Shown: positions 37,850 to 47,389, counted from the first letter of the stretch. The stretch is DNA of 64,000 nt from Pseudomonas sp. FP2196 (GCF_030687715.1 NZ_CP117445.1:251501-315500); one strand, 5' to 3'. Notes: a model not told the origin generated them from the sequence alone. Program-made: numbers and translations.

Positions 37850-38512
37850 TCAGAGGCCTGTGATCAAATCCCGGTAATCCTCGACCGCTGCAAACTCCGC
37901 AGTATCTTTCGGCCCTTTGCGGCTGTCCGGTTCTTTGACCGCCAACAAGTGCGCCACACCGAAATTCCGCGCGCTGCGCAGGATCGGCAAGGTGTCGTCG
38001 ATAAACAGACTGCGCGCGGGATCGAAGCCGATATCCGCCTGCAGGGCATCCCAGAACTGTGGATTCTCCTTGGGGTAACCGTAATCGTGCGAGCTGATCA
38101 ACCGTTCGAAATAGGGTGCCAGTTCAATCCGCTCCAGCTTCAACGACAGCGAATCACGGTGCGCGTTGGTGATCATGATCACCCGTTTGCCGGCCTGTTT
38201 TATCGCCTCCAGAAAGGTATCGGCATCCGGACGCAGGGCGATCAGGTGTGCGGTTTCCTGTTTCAGCTCGCGCACCGACAGCTTCAGTTCGGCACTCCAG
38301 AAATCCAGGCAATACCACTGCAACTGGCCGGCGTGGCGCTCGAACAACGGCTGCAATTCCATCTCGGCCATGGCCCGGCTGACCCCGTGGAGATCGGCGT
38401 AGCGTTGGGGCAGGTGCTCCAGCCAGAAATGGTTGTCGAAGTGCAGATCCAGCAACGTGCCGTCCATGTCCAGCAGAACGGTATCGATGTCGGACCACGG
38501 TAATGAAGGCAT
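37850..38512 (-). CDS. yrfG: GMP/IMP nucleotidase, HAD superfamily
   Basis: 220-aa HAD phosphatase. Motif I LLDMDGTLLDL (Asp nucleophile, about 12-22), motif II MITNAH, motif III/IV KENPQFWDALQADIGFDPARSLFIDDT. YrfG hydrolyses purine monophosphates. The ATG at 38512 is the first that fits; it is divergent from nudE, as in other pseudomonads. Confidence 0.9.
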   Translation of the reverse strand: MPSLPWSDIDTVLLDMDGTLLDLHFDNHFWLEHLPQRYADLHGVSRAMAEMELQPLFERHAGQLQWYCLDFWSAELKLSVRELKQETAHLIALRPDADTFLEAIKQAGKRVIMITNAHRDSLSLKLERIELAPYFERLISSHDYGYPKENPQFWDALQADIGFDPARSLFIDDTLPILRSARNFGVAHLLAVKEPDSRKGPKDTAEFAAVEDYRDLITGL

Positions 38513-38600
38513 GGCAACGTCTCGAACGGTAGAAAGATATCCGACGTAAACAATCGGGAAAGCCGCGTTATAGTAGCGCGTCCACGCCAAGGAGCTTTGC

Positions 38601-39170
38601 ATGCGCCAGAAACCCACTGTACTTGCCCGCGAGATCGTCGCCACCAGTCGCCTGTTTTGCGTCGAAGAACTGAAGCTGCGTTTTTCCAACGGTGTGGAGC
38701 GCACTTACGAACGGTTGGTCGGCAAGGGTGCGGGATACGGCGCGGTGATGATCGTGGCGATGCTCGATGCCGAGCACGCGGTGCTGGTCGAGGAATACTG
38801 CGGCGGCACTGACGAATACGAGTTGTCCTTGCCTAAAGGTTTGATCGAGCCGGGCGAAGATGTATTGGCGGCGGCCGAGCGTGAACTCAAGGAAGAGGCG
38901 GGTTTCGGCGCACGGCAACTGGAACATCTGACCGAGTTGTCGCTGTCGCCCGGTTACATGAGCCAGAAGATTCAGGTGGTGCTGGCCACCGATCTTTACG
39001 AGGAACGTCTGGAGGGCGATGAGCCCGAGCCGATGCGGGTCGACAAGGTCAACTTGCGTGAGTTGTCGGCGCTGGCGCTGAATCCGCAGTTTTCCGAAGG
39101 GCGCGCCTTGGCGGCGCTTTATTTGACCCGCGACCTGCTGAGTCAGCGCGGTGTTTTCAGTTATGAGTGA
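38601..39170 (+). CDS. nudE: ADP compounds hydrolase NudE
   Basis: Nudix hydrolase acting on ADP-ribose, NADH and Ap3A. 189 aa with the Nudix box GLIEPGEDVLAAAERELKEEAGF-type (about 78-100), complete with the REXXEE-like catalytic core. AAGGAG lies 8 bases before the ATG. Runs into cysQ with 7 bases between stop and the preferred start. Confidence 0.94.
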   Translation: MRQKPTVLAREIVATSRLFCVEELKLRFSNGVERTYERLVGKGAGYGAVMIVAMLDAEHAVLVEEYCGGTDEYELSLPKGLIEPGEDVLAAAERELKEEAGFGARQLEHLTELSLSPGYMSQKIQVVLATDLYEERLEGDEPEPMRVDKVNLRELSALALNPQFSEGRALAALYLTRDLLSQRGVFSYE

Positions 39171-39177
39171 GCGTTTG

Positions 39178-40005
39178 ATGAATTTCCCGCACCCGTTGAT
39201 GGCACCGGTGATTGAGCTGGCCTTGCTGGCCGGCGAGGCGATTTTGCCATTCTGGCGCGCCGGGGTTGAGGTGACTGCCAAGTCCGATGATTCGCCGGTG
39301 ACCGCTGCCGATCTGGCCGCGCACCACCTGATCGTGGCCGGGTTGATTGCGCTGGATTCGAGCATTCCGGTGCTGTCCGAAGAGGACGCCAATATCCCGC
39401 AAAGCGTGCGCGCCGGCTGGCAGCGCTGGTGGCTGGTGGATCCGCTGGACGGCACCAAGGAGTTCATCAGTGGCAGTGAGGAGTTCACCGTCAACATCGC
39501 CCTGATCGAAAACGGCCGAGTGGTTTTTGGTGTGGTGTCGATGCCGACCAACGGTCGTTATTACGTGGGTGGTGCCGGGCTCGGTGCCTGGCGCTGTGAC
39601 AAGGATGGTACGCCGGTTGCGATTCAGGTGCGTGATGTGCCTGCGCCAGGTGAAGCGTTCACCGTGGTTGCAAGCCGTCGGCATTCAAGTCCTGAGCAGG
39701 AGCGTTTGCTGGCCGGGTTGAGTGCGAGTCTTGGTGAGCTGCAATTGGCCAATATCGGCAGTTCGTTGAAGTTCTGCCTGCTGGCTGAAGGTGCGGCGGA
39801 TTGCTATCCGCGACTGGCGCCAACGTCGCAGTGGGACACGGCTGCGGCGCAAGGTGTGCTGGAAGGGGCGGGCGGTGAAGTGTTGGATCTGCGCGGTGAC
39901 GCGTTCTGTTATCCGGCGCGGGAATCGCTGCTGAATGAATTCTTTTTGGCGTTGCCGGCGAAGGCGGCTTGGCGGGCGAGGTTGTTGGAGTTGGCCCGAG
40001 GTTAA
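39178..40005 (+). CDS. cysQ: 3'(2'),5'-bisphosphate nucleotidase CysQ
   Basis: Removes the 3'-phosphate of PAP, made during sulfate reduction. 275 aa of the inositol-monophosphatase fold: EEDANIPQSVRAG (metal site 1), WWLVDPLDGTKEFISGSEEFTVNIALIENG (metal site 2, DPLDGTKEF) and PTSQWDTAAAQGVLEGAGG. An upstream ATG at 39163 overlapping nudE would add five residues; 39178 is preferred for its GAGTGAG site. It forms an operon with nudE. Confidence 0.94.
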   Translation: MNFPHPLMAPVIELALLAGEAILPFWRAGVEVTAKSDDSPVTAADLAAHHLIVAGLIALDSSIPVLSEEDANIPQSVRAGWQRWWLVDPLDGTKEFISGSEEFTVNIALIENGRVVFGVVSMPTNGRYYVGGAGLGAWRCDKDGTPVAIQVRDVPAPGEAFTVVASRRHSSPEQERLLAGLSASLGELQLANIGSSLKFCLLAEGAADCYPRLAPTSQWDTAAAQGVLEGAGGEVLDLRGDAFCYPARESLLNEFFLALPAKAAWRARLLELARG

Positions 40006-40088
40006 GATCAAAAGATCGCAGCCTGCGGCAGCTCCTACACAGGATTTCGCATTTCCCTATAGGAGCTGCCGAAGGCTGCGATCTTTTG
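40006..40088. repeat. REP pair, family B
   Basis: Arms GATCAAAAGATCGCAGCCTG and complement, one arm reading CCGAAGGC instead of CCGCAGGC. Sits between convergent cysQ and the thioesterase gene, starting right after the cysQ stop. Confidence 0.88.
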
Positions 40089-40090
40089 CT

Positions 40091-40546
40091 TTAGCGGTGC
40101 AACACGTACTGCCCGCTAAACGTTACGGCATCCTCGTCACTGCCCGCATTGACGATCCGCGTATTCAACGTCAACCGCGCCCGTCCATATCGCTGATACA
40201 TCGCCAGAAACTTCTTCCACACCGCCGCCTCCGGCGCCGGGCAAATGGCTGTCGCATCCCCCGTCACTGGCAGGGGATAACTGATCTGCCCTTCCTGAAT
40301 CACGATGTGTCCGTCGGTAATCCCTTCTTCCTTCAAGCGCAAATGCAACCAGCCCCAACCCGCCAGCACCGCGCCGCAATAGAGGCTGCCGCCGAACATG
40401 GTGCTTTTGTGATTGACGTTGGGCTCTAAAGGCAAATGCAGACTCAACTGCCGTGCCTGCCAGTCGAGTACCTTGAGGCCCATTTCCCGGGTCAGAGGGA
40501 TGTCGTGATGCAGCACCGATTCCAGATAGTGAGTGTCCGGGTTCAT
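40091..40546 (-). CDS. YiiD C-terminal-type thioesterase
   Basis: 151-aa hotdog-fold protein of the YiiD_C family (putative thioesterase), with the motif HKSTMFGGSLYCGAVLAGWGWLHLRL (about 46-71). Its start overlaps the dctD stop by 4 bases, so it is the third gene of the dctBD operon here. Substrate unknown. Confidence 0.83.
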   Translation of the reverse strand: MNPDTHYLESVLHHDIPLTREMGLKVLDWQARQLSLHLPLEPNVNHKSTMFGGSLYCGAVLAGWGWLHLRLKEEGITDGHIVIQEGQISYPLPVTGDATAICPAPEAAVWKKFLAMYQRYGRARLTLNTRIVNAGSDEDAVTFSGQYVLHR

Positions 40547-41925
40547 TCGTTCTCCTCCCCATGGCTGCTGTCGCCGAAGTTGAGGCCGTGTTTGCGCAGT
40601 TTGTCGTGCAGGGTCTTGCGCGGTATGCCCAGCGCTTCGGCGAGACTGCGTACCGAGCCGTGGGAGCGCGACAGTTCCGCGGCGATCAGCGACTTCTCGA
40701 AGTTTTCCACTTGCTCGCTGAGGCCGCCAGCGATGACTTCAACGGTCGCGCCACCACCTTCGGTGCCGGTGTTATCGAGCGCCAGTTCCAGGCCAAGGGC
40801 GAAACGTTCTGCCGCGTTCTGCAACTCGCGCACGTTGCCAGGCCAAGTGTGGCGTAGCAGCAGGGCACGTTGTGCCGGTTGCAGTTCGTGCGGCGGCAAG
40901 CCGTGGCGGGCGCTGGCTTCATCGGCGTAATGCTGGAACAGCACCAGCGCATCTTCGCCACGTTCGCGCAGCGGGGGAATGCGTAATGGCGCGACGTTGA
41001 GACGGTAATACAAGTCGGCACGGAAGCGGCCCTGATCAGCAGCCTGGCGCAGGTCTTCCTTGGTCGCGGCGATCACGCGGATATCCAGCGGAATCAGCTG
41101 ATTGCCGCCCAAACGTTCAACGACGCGCTCCTGCAGCATGCGCAGCAACTTCACCTGCACATCCATGCTCATGCTTTCGATTTCATCGAGGAACAACGTG
41201 CCGCCATTGGCGAATTCGAACTTGCCGATCCGACGTTTTTGCGCGCCAGTGAACGCGCCCGGCTCATGACCGAACAGTTCACTTTCCACGACTGATTCAG
41301 CCAGCGCCCCGGCATTGATCGCCACGAATGGGCCGTTGCGGCGGCTCGAAAGATCATGCAGCGCCCGGGCGACGACTTCTTTGCCAGCCCCGGTTTCGCC
41401 GAGGATCAGCACATCAGCCCTGGTCGCCGCCAGCGCGCCAATCTGCTCGCGCAGGCGCAGCATCGGTGTCGAGTGACCGACCAGACGCGCGCTCAGTTCA
41501 TTGCGATCGCTAAGGGCCAGACGCAGACTGCGGTTGTCCAGCACCAGGCGGCGCACGGCCAGGGCGCGGCGCACGCTGTCGAGCAGGGCATCGCTGGCGA
41601 ACGGTTTTTCGAGGAAGTCATAAGCCCCGGCACGCATCGCCTGCACGGCCAGCGGCACATCGCCGTGGCCGGTGATCAGCAGCACTGGCAGCTCGGGATC
41701 CTGGGCGTGCAACTCGCTCAGCAATTCGAGACCGTCCATGCCCGGCATGCGGATATCGCTGACCACCACACCCGGCCAGTCACGCTCCAGTTGTCCGGCC
41801 AGCCCTTTGGCTTCAGACAGCGGGAGGATTTTCAGCCCGGCCAGATCCAGTGTCTGGCCGAGGGCCTGACGCAGGTGCGGATCGTCGTCGATCAACACCA
41901 CCTGAATGCGATTGTCGATGGTCAT
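40543..41925 (-). CDS. dctD: C4-dicarboxylate response regulator DctD, sigma-54 activator
   Basis: 460 aa: receiver (Asp57 in VVVSDIRMPGMDG), AAA+ sigma-54 interaction domain with Walker A GETGAGKE, the GAFTGA loop (EPGAFTGAQKRR) and Walker B GGTLFLDEIESM, and a Fis-type HTH at about 430-455 (VRSLAEALGIPRKTLHDKLRKHG). Activates C4-dicarboxylate transport genes with RpoN. The usual dctPQM targets are not next to it in this window. Four-base overlaps on both sides. Confidence 0.94.
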   Translation of the reverse strand: MTIDNRIQVVLIDDDPHLRQALGQTLDLAGLKILPLSEAKGLAGQLERDWPGVVVSDIRMPGMDGLELLSELHAQDPELPVLLITGHGDVPLAVQAMRAGAYDFLEKPFASDALLDSVRRALAVRRLVLDNRSLRLALSDRNELSARLVGHSTPMLRLREQIGALAATRADVLILGETGAGKEVVARALHDLSSRRNGPFVAINAGALAESVVESELFGHEPGAFTGAQKRRIGKFEFANGGTLFLDEIESMSMDVQVKLLRMLQERVVERLGGNQLIPLDIRVIAATKEDLRQAADQGRFRADLYYRLNVAPLRIPPLRERGEDALVLFQHYADEASARHGLPPHELQPAQRALLLRHTWPGNVRELQNAAERFALGLELALDNTGTEGGGATVEVIAGGLSEQVENFEKSLIAAELSRSHGSVRSLAEALGIPRKTLHDKLRKHGLNFGDSSHGEENE

Positions 41926-43730
41926 GCACTTCGATCCTCGGACGGTTGCAGGCTGACCCCGGGCGCGCCGGCGCGCAGCCGCAGGGTGATCAAGGCGCCA
42001 CCTTGTTTGTGGTTGGCGAACGACAGTTCACCACCGAAGGCGCGCATCAGGGTTTCACAGATCGCCAAACCCAGACCAAGACCTTGAGTACGGGTCTTGG
42101 TGGTGTAGAAGGGCTCGCTGGCGCGACCGAGGGCTTCCATACAGAACCCCGGGCCGTTGTCGCGAATGTACAGATTGACGCCTTCGGCAGTGGATTCGGC
42201 ACTCAGCCACAATTTGCGCGGCGGGCCCTTTTCGGTGAGGGCGTCGAGGGCGTTGGCCAGCAGATTGCCGAGTACCTGACGCAGGCGGGTTTCCCCGGCT
42301 TCGACCCACAGCGCGGCGGCGGGCAGGTCGCGAATCAGCTCGACTTCCATGCTGCGCCGACGCTTGGCCAGCAAGGCCAGGGCATCGTCCAGCGCCGGTT
42401 GCAGGGCGACGCTTTCCGGGGCATGGCGATCGCGGCGGGCGAACGCACGCAGGTGGGCGATGATCGAGGCCATGCGCCCTGTCAGTTCGCTGATCAGTTT
42501 GAGGTTGCCGCGCGCGTCGTCGGTACGTTGGTGATCGAGCAGCACTTCGGCGTTCTCCGCGTAGCTGCGGATGGCCGCGAGCGGCTGATTGAGTTCGTGG
42601 CTGATGCTTGCCGACATGGTTCCCAACGCTGACAACTTGCCAGCCTGTACCAGATCATCCTGAGCACGAACCAGTTCTTGTTGTGCCTGTTCGCGCTCCA
42701 GCACTTCCTGTTTCAAGCGGCGGTTGAGGCCTTCGAGATCGCTGGTGCGTTCGGCGACGCGGCCTTCCAGTTCACGACGGGCCTTGGCCTCGAACGCGAT
42801 GCGTTCCAGATAGTGGCGACGACGCTGCATCATCAGGCCGAGCAACAGCATCACCACCAACAGCGTGGCGCCGCCGATGGCCACGACCGTACGCACCGGG
42901 CGGTCGATCAGCGTGCGTGGGGCGAGGATGCTGACACTCCAGCCGGTCTCGGCAATGTCGTGGGTTTGCGTCAGCCAGGCATCGGGGCTGAGGTTCAGCG
43001 GACGTGGTTCGCGGGTTGGATAGGGCTGGATTGCGGTGATCGCTGCGCGCTCGGTATCGCTCAAGACGCGGGTCGAGCGGAAGCGCCATTCAGGACGCGA
43101 GGTGAGGATGACCACACCGTTATGGTCGGTCACCAGCAGTTGTTCCGGGGTTTTGCCCCAGAGACTTTCGGTGTGGTCGAGGTCGACTTTGATCACCAGC
43201 ACGCCAGTGATCTTTTCACCATTACGCACCGCAGCGGCGAAGAAGTAGCCGCGCTTGGCCGACGTTGTTCCAAGACCGAAAAAGCGCCCGAGACGCCCGG
43301 CCATGGCTTCGCTGAAATACGGGCGGAAGGAGAAATTGCGGCCAACGAAGCTATCGTGTTTGTCCCAGTTCGACGCCGCGAGTGTTTTCCCGGTGGTGTC
43401 CATCAGATACATGACTTCGGCGCCTGTCTGTGCGGCGATGTTTTTCAGCAGACGGTTGGCATTGCCTTGGGTAACACCATCGTCTGGCGCTCCAAGCACG
43501 GTGCGCAGGGCCGGCAGGTCGCCGAGGATCTGCGGCAACACTTCATAGCGGTGCAGTGTGCCCAGCAGGTTGGCGACGTAGAGGTCGAGGGTCTGGCGAT
43601 TCTGCCCGGCCAGTTCGCTGCGGTAATAGCGCTCGGCCAGATGCTCCAACGGCCACAGTAAAGGCGCCAGACACAGGGCCAGGAGGGCAAGGCTGCGCCA
43701 GCGAGGTCTGCGGGGAAGGGATGGTTTCAT
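41922..43730 (-). CDS. dctB: C4-dicarboxylate sensor kinase DctB
   Basis: 602-aa histidine kinase: N-terminal membrane segment (about 12-30), large periplasmic double-PDC sensor (about 35-285), second membrane segment near ATLLVVMLLLGLMM, coiled coil rich in Arg/Glu (about 310-365), H-box SISHELNQPLAAIRSYAEN and ATPase motifs NLLANALDAL, DNGPGF and GLGLGLAICETLM. Detects succinate, fumarate or malate in the periplasm. ATGA overlap with dctD. Confidence 0.94.
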   Translation of the reverse strand: MKPSLPRRPRWRSLALLALCLAPLLWPLEHLAERYYRSELAGQNRQTLDLYVANLLGTLHRYEVLPQILGDLPALRTVLGAPDDGVTQGNANRLLKNIAAQTGAEVMYLMDTTGKTLAASNWDKHDSFVGRNFSFRPYFSEAMAGRLGRFFGLGTTSAKRGYFFAAAVRNGEKITGVLVIKVDLDHTESLWGKTPEQLLVTDHNGVVILTSRPEWRFRSTRVLSDTERAAITAIQPYPTREPRPLNLSPDAWLTQTHDIAETGWSVSILAPRTLIDRPVRTVVAIGGATLLVVMLLLGLMMQRRRHYLERIAFEAKARRELEGRVAERTSDLEGLNRRLKQEVLEREQAQQELVRAQDDLVQAGKLSALGTMSASISHELNQPLAAIRSYAENAEVLLDHQRTDDARGNLKLISELTGRMASIIAHLRAFARRDRHAPESVALQPALDDALALLAKRRRSMEVELIRDLPAAALWVEAGETRLRQVLGNLLANALDALTEKGPPRKLWLSAESTAEGVNLYIRDNGPGFCMEALGRASEPFYTTKTRTQGLGLGLAICETLMRAFGGELSFANHKQGGALITLRLRAGAPGVSLQPSEDRSA

Positions 43731-43772
43731 AAGCCGGATGCGCCTGAGGGAACAGGCGCATTATGCCCGGCC

Positions 43773-44318
43773 TCAGGAAAAGACGTCAGCGTCCTTGAGC
43801 AACGCTGCAGCTTGATCCTTCGCCGAGAGTTTCGGCGCTTCGTCCAACTGCCAGTCGATACCCAGAGCAGGGTCGTCCCAGCGAATGCTGCGCTCGGACG
43901 ATGGGTCGTAGTAGTTGGTGGTCTTGTAGAGGAACTCAGCGAATTCGCTCAGCACTACGAAGCCATGGGCGAAACCTTCCGGTACCCACAGCTGACGATG
44001 GTTTTCAGCCGACAGGCGCACCGCCACCGACTTGCCGAAGTGCGGCGAGCTGCGACGAATGTCCACGGCCACATCTAGCACTTCACCGACAGTGACGCGC
44101 ACCAGTTTGCCCTGGGTGTTTTCCAGTTGGTAATGCAGGCCACGCAGCACACCTTTTTGCGAGCGCGAATGGTTGTCCTGAACGAATTGGGTATCCAGGC
44201 CGGTCGCGTCCTGGAACGCCTTGGCGTTGAAACTCTCGTAGAAGAAACCGCGCTCGTCACCGAACACCTTGGGTTCGATGATCAGAACACCGGGCAAATC
44301 GGTGGTGATTACATTCAT
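43773..44318 (-). CDS. rmlC: dTDP-4-dehydrorhamnose 3,5-epimerase
   Basis: Third step of dTDP-L-rhamnose synthesis for surface polysaccharides. 181 aa, the family length, from the ATG at 44318 (GGAAA upstream; an ATG at 44330 is also open). Cupin-type epimerase motifs: FYESFNAKAF, FVQDNHSRSQKGVLRGLHYQ (catalytic His) and PEGFAHGFVVLSEFAEFLYKTTNYYDP. No rmlB, rmlD or rmlA lies beside it here, unlike PAO1 as I recall it. Confidence 0.95.
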   Translation of the reverse strand: MNVITTDLPGVLIIEPKVFGDERGFFYESFNAKAFQDATGLDTQFVQDNHSRSQKGVLRGLHYQLENTQGKLVRVTVGEVLDVAVDIRRSSPHFGKSVAVRLSAENHRQLWVPEGFAHGFVVLSEFAEFLYKTTNYYDPSSERSIRWDDPALGIDWQLDEAPKLSAKDQAAALLKDADVFS

Positions 44319-44465
44319 GAGGATTTCCATAGGCAGGTGTCAATGGTCGACATTCTTGCGCAAAGTGCCGGCGGATGCGAGCGCTCGAATAAACACGATC
44401 AGGGGTTGCGCATCCTCCGAAGCAGTGGCGATATAAGCGCCTAATAAAATTTCAGGGGTCGTTTC

Positions 44466-47378
44466 ATGCCGCTCGCCACGTTGATTCATCGCGCCAGTTT
44501 GCCCAGCCCGCAGGTTTCAGAGGCGCAGGCCCTGCAATGGCTCGCCGAACACTACGGCCTCGGTGGCACGTTGCAGGCCCTCGGCAGTCAGCAGGATCTC
44601 AACTATCGCGTAGACAGTGAGCGCGGGCGGTTTGTGCTGAAAATCTGCCGTGGCGATTACGCCCTTGTCGAGTTGCAGGCCCAGCATGCCGGCCTCAAGT
44701 ATCTGGCCGAACACTGCGCAGTAAATGTGCCGCGGGTGATTGCCGCCAATAACGGTCAGGACCTGCTGACGCTGCAAGTCGATGGCGAGCCGGTACACGT
44801 GCGACTGCTGGATTACATCGAAGGTCAGCCGCTCACCCATCTTGATCACTTGGGCCATGAGGTGGTGGCCGGGTTTGGCCGGCTCTGCGGTGAGATGGAC
44901 CTGGCGCTGGCCGGGTTCGACCACCCGGGCCTTGAGCGCACATTGCAATGGGACGCGCGCCATGCCAGCGCCTTGATCAGTCATTTGCTGCCAGTGATCA
45001 AGGACGACCAGCAACGCGCATTGATCGCCGACGCCGCCGAGCAGGCCGAGCGCCATCTGCAACCACTGGTGGACAAATTGCCGGTGCAGGCGATCCACAT
45101 GGACATCACCGACGACAACGCCGTCTGGCAGCGCGACGCACAGCGCCATTGGCAGTTGCAGGGGGTGATCGATTTCGGCGACCTGATCCGCACCTGGCGC
45201 ATTACCGATCTGTCGGTGACTTGCGCCGCGTTACTGCATCACGCCGGCGGTGATCCGTTTGTGATTCTGCCGGCGGTTCAGGCTTATCACGCGGTCAATC
45301 CTCTGCAATCCGAGGAACTGCAAGCGCTATGGCCGCTGATCGTCGCCCGGGCGGCGGTGCTGGTGCTCAGTGGCGAGCAGCAGGTCAGCATTGATCCCGC
45401 CAATACCTACAGCCGCGACAACCTCACCCACGAGTGGGAAATCTTCCGCGTCGCGACATCGGTGCCGCTGGCGCTGATGGAGGCGGCGATTCTTAGTTCG
45501 GTCGGTCAGACCTTGCCTGTGATCAACGGCGAAGGATTTGCGCCATTGCTGCCGAGTCTGGTCGGGCGTGAATTTGCGCTGATCGATCTCGGCGTGTTGA
45601 GCGCGCATTTCGAGGCGGGCAACTGGGAGCAGGAGGGCATCGACCAGCGGTTGTTGAATGAAGCGGCTGCTGCCCATGGGTTGGCGGCGAGTCGTTATGG
45701 CCAATACCGTTTGTCGCGCACTCGGCCAGACAGCGCCGATGAACCGGACACCTTCCCGCTGCACGTCGAATTACGCGTGCCTAATAGCACGCCGGTGGAA
45801 TCGCCGTTTGCCGGTGTGGTTCATCAGTGCGCAGAGGGTGCACTGCAACTCGATGGCCCCCAGCTCAGCGTGCGTTTGTGGGGCGTGACGCCATCGCTGC
45901 ACAGTGGCGCGGCGCTGGTCAAAGGTCAGGTGCTGGGTTCGGTCAGCGGGCCGTTGATCGTGCAACTGAGCCGGGGTGCGCAATTGGCTGCGCCGCTGTT
46001 CTGCGCGCCGTCCCGTGCGGCTGCGTGGCAGGCACTCTGTCCGTCGCCGGCAGCTTTATTGGGATTGGCCTGTGATGCCGAGCCGGAGCTGGACGCGAAA
46101 ACCCTGCTGGAACGCCGCGACGCCAGTTTTGCCCGCACGCAAAAACACTATTACGTGGATCCGCCGCGCATCGAGCGCGGCTGGCGCAATCACTTGATCG
46201 ACATGCTGGGCCGTTCCTACCTCGACATGCTCAACAATGTGGCGGTGCTCGGTCATGGCCATCCACGCATGGCGGCGGTTGCTGCCCGGCAGTGGTCGCT
46301 GCTCAACACCAACTCACGGTTTAACTATGCGGCGGTGGCCGAGTTCTCCGAGCGATTGCTGAAGCTGGCGCCGGAAGGCATGGATCGGGTGTTTCTGGTC
46401 AACAGCGGCAGCGAGGCCAATGACTTGGCGATTCGCCTGGCGTGGGCCTACAGCGGTGGCCGCGACATGGTCAGCGTGCTGGAGGCCTATCATGGCTGGA
46501 CGATCGGCGCCGACGCGGTGTCGACCTCGATCGCCGACAACCCGAAAGCCCTTGAAAGCCGTCCGGACTGGGTGCATCCGGTGATCGCGCCGAACATTTA
46601 TCGTGGCAAATTCCGTGGCCTCGATTCGGCGCCGGATTACGTGCGCAGCGTCGAACACCATCTGGCGAAAATCGCTGAGCACAAGCGTCAACTGGCCGGA
46701 TTTATCTGCGAGCCGGTGTATGGCAATGCCGGTGGCATCTCATTGCCGCCGGGTTATCTGCAGCAGGTGTACGCGTTGGTCCGCGCGCAGGGTGGCGTGT
46801 GTATCGCCGATGAAGTGCAGGTCGGTTACGGGCGCATGGGCCATTTCTTCTGGGGCTTCGAAGAGCAGGGCGTGGTGCCGGACATCATCTGCATGGCCAA
46901 GGGCATGGGCAACGGTCAGCCGCTGGGCGCGGTCATCACTCGGCGGGAAATTGCCGAGGCGCTGGAGGCCGAGGGCTATTTCTTCTCGTCGGCGGGCGGC
47001 AGTCCGGTGAGCTGCCAGATCGGCATGGCGGTGCTCGACGTGATGGAAGAAGAAAAGCTCTGGGAGAACGCGCAGGTGGTCGGCGGCCACTTCAAGGCAC
47101 GACTCGAAGCGTTGATCGATAAACATCCGCTGGTGGGCGCGGTGCACGGTTCCGGTTTCTATCTCGGTGTGGAACTGATCCGCAACCGCGACACACTGGA
47201 ACCGGCGACAGAAGAGACCACATTGCTGTGTGATCGCCTGCGCGAGCTGGGGATCTTCATGCAACCGACCGGCGATGACCTGAACATTCTGAAGATCAAA
47301 CCGCCGATGGTGACGTCGCAGCGCAGTGTGGATTTCTTTGTCGACATGCTCGACCAGGTTCTGACCGAGGGCCTGTAA
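44466..47378 (+). CDS. Trimodular fusion: APH-like kinase, M23-like domain, class-III aminotransferase
   Basis: 970-aa protein. Residues about 1-340 are an aminoglycoside/choline/hydroxylysine-kinase fold (YRVDSERGRFVLKICRG, catalytic HMDITDDNAVW, VIDFGDLIRTW). About 425-520 resemble a peptidase M23 / biotinyl-like beta domain (SPFAGVVHQCAEG) without the zinc ligands I would expect. About 540-970 are a PLP class-III aminotransferase/phospho-lyase with the cofactor Lys812 (CMAKGMGNGQPLGAV) and the IADEVQVGYGR Asp. This recalls the human pair hydroxylysine kinase plus AGXT2L phospho-lyases fused in one chain, so phosphorylating an amino-alcohol then eliminating phosphate is a plausible activity. 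Next to aguBA, so an amine substrate is possible. Confidence 0.85.
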   Translation: MPLATLIHRASLPSPQVSEAQALQWLAEHYGLGGTLQALGSQQDLNYRVDSERGRFVLKICRGDYALVELQAQHAGLKYLAEHCAVNVPRVIAANNGQDLLTLQVDGEPVHVRLLDYIEGQPLTHLDHLGHEVVAGFGRLCGEMDLALAGFDHPGLERTLQWDARHASALISHLLPVIKDDQQRALIADAAEQAERHLQPLVDKLPVQAIHMDITDDNAVWQRDAQRHWQLQGVIDFGDLIRTWRITDLSVTCAALLHHAGGDPFVILPAVQAYHAVNPLQSEELQALWPLIVARAAVLVLSGEQQVSIDPANTYSRDNLTHEWEIFRVATSVPLALMEAAILSSVGQTLPVINGEGFAPLLPSLVGREFALIDLGVLSAHFEAGNWEQEGIDQRLLNEAAAAHGLAASRYGQYRLSRTRPDSADEPDTFPLHVELRVPNSTPVESPFAGVVHQCAEGALQLDGPQLSVRLWGVTPSLHSGAALVKGQVLGSVSGPLIVQLSRGAQLAAPLFCAPSRAAAWQALCPSPAALLGLACDAEPELDAKTLLERRDASFARTQKHYYVDPPRIERGWRNHLIDMLGRSYLDMLNNVAVLGHGHPRMAAVAARQWSLLNTNSRFNYAAVAEFSERLLKLAPEGMDRVFLVNSGSEANDLAIRLAWAYSGGRDMVSVLEAYHGWTIGADAVSTSIADNPKALESRPDWVHPVIAPNIYRGKFRGLDSAPDYVRSVEHHLAKIAEHKRQLAGFICEPVYGNAGGISLPPGYLQQVYALVRAQGGVCIADEVQVGYGRMGHFFWGFEEQGVVPDIICMAKGMGNGQPLGAVITRREIAEALEAEGYFFSSAGGSPVSCQIGMAVLDVMEEEKLWENAQVVGGHFKARLEALIDKHPLVGAVHGSGFYLGVELIRNRDTLEPATEETTLLCDRLRELGIFMQPTGDDLNILKIKPPMVTSQRSVDFFVDMLDQVLTEGL

Positions 47379-47389
47379 CGCTGATCCCG

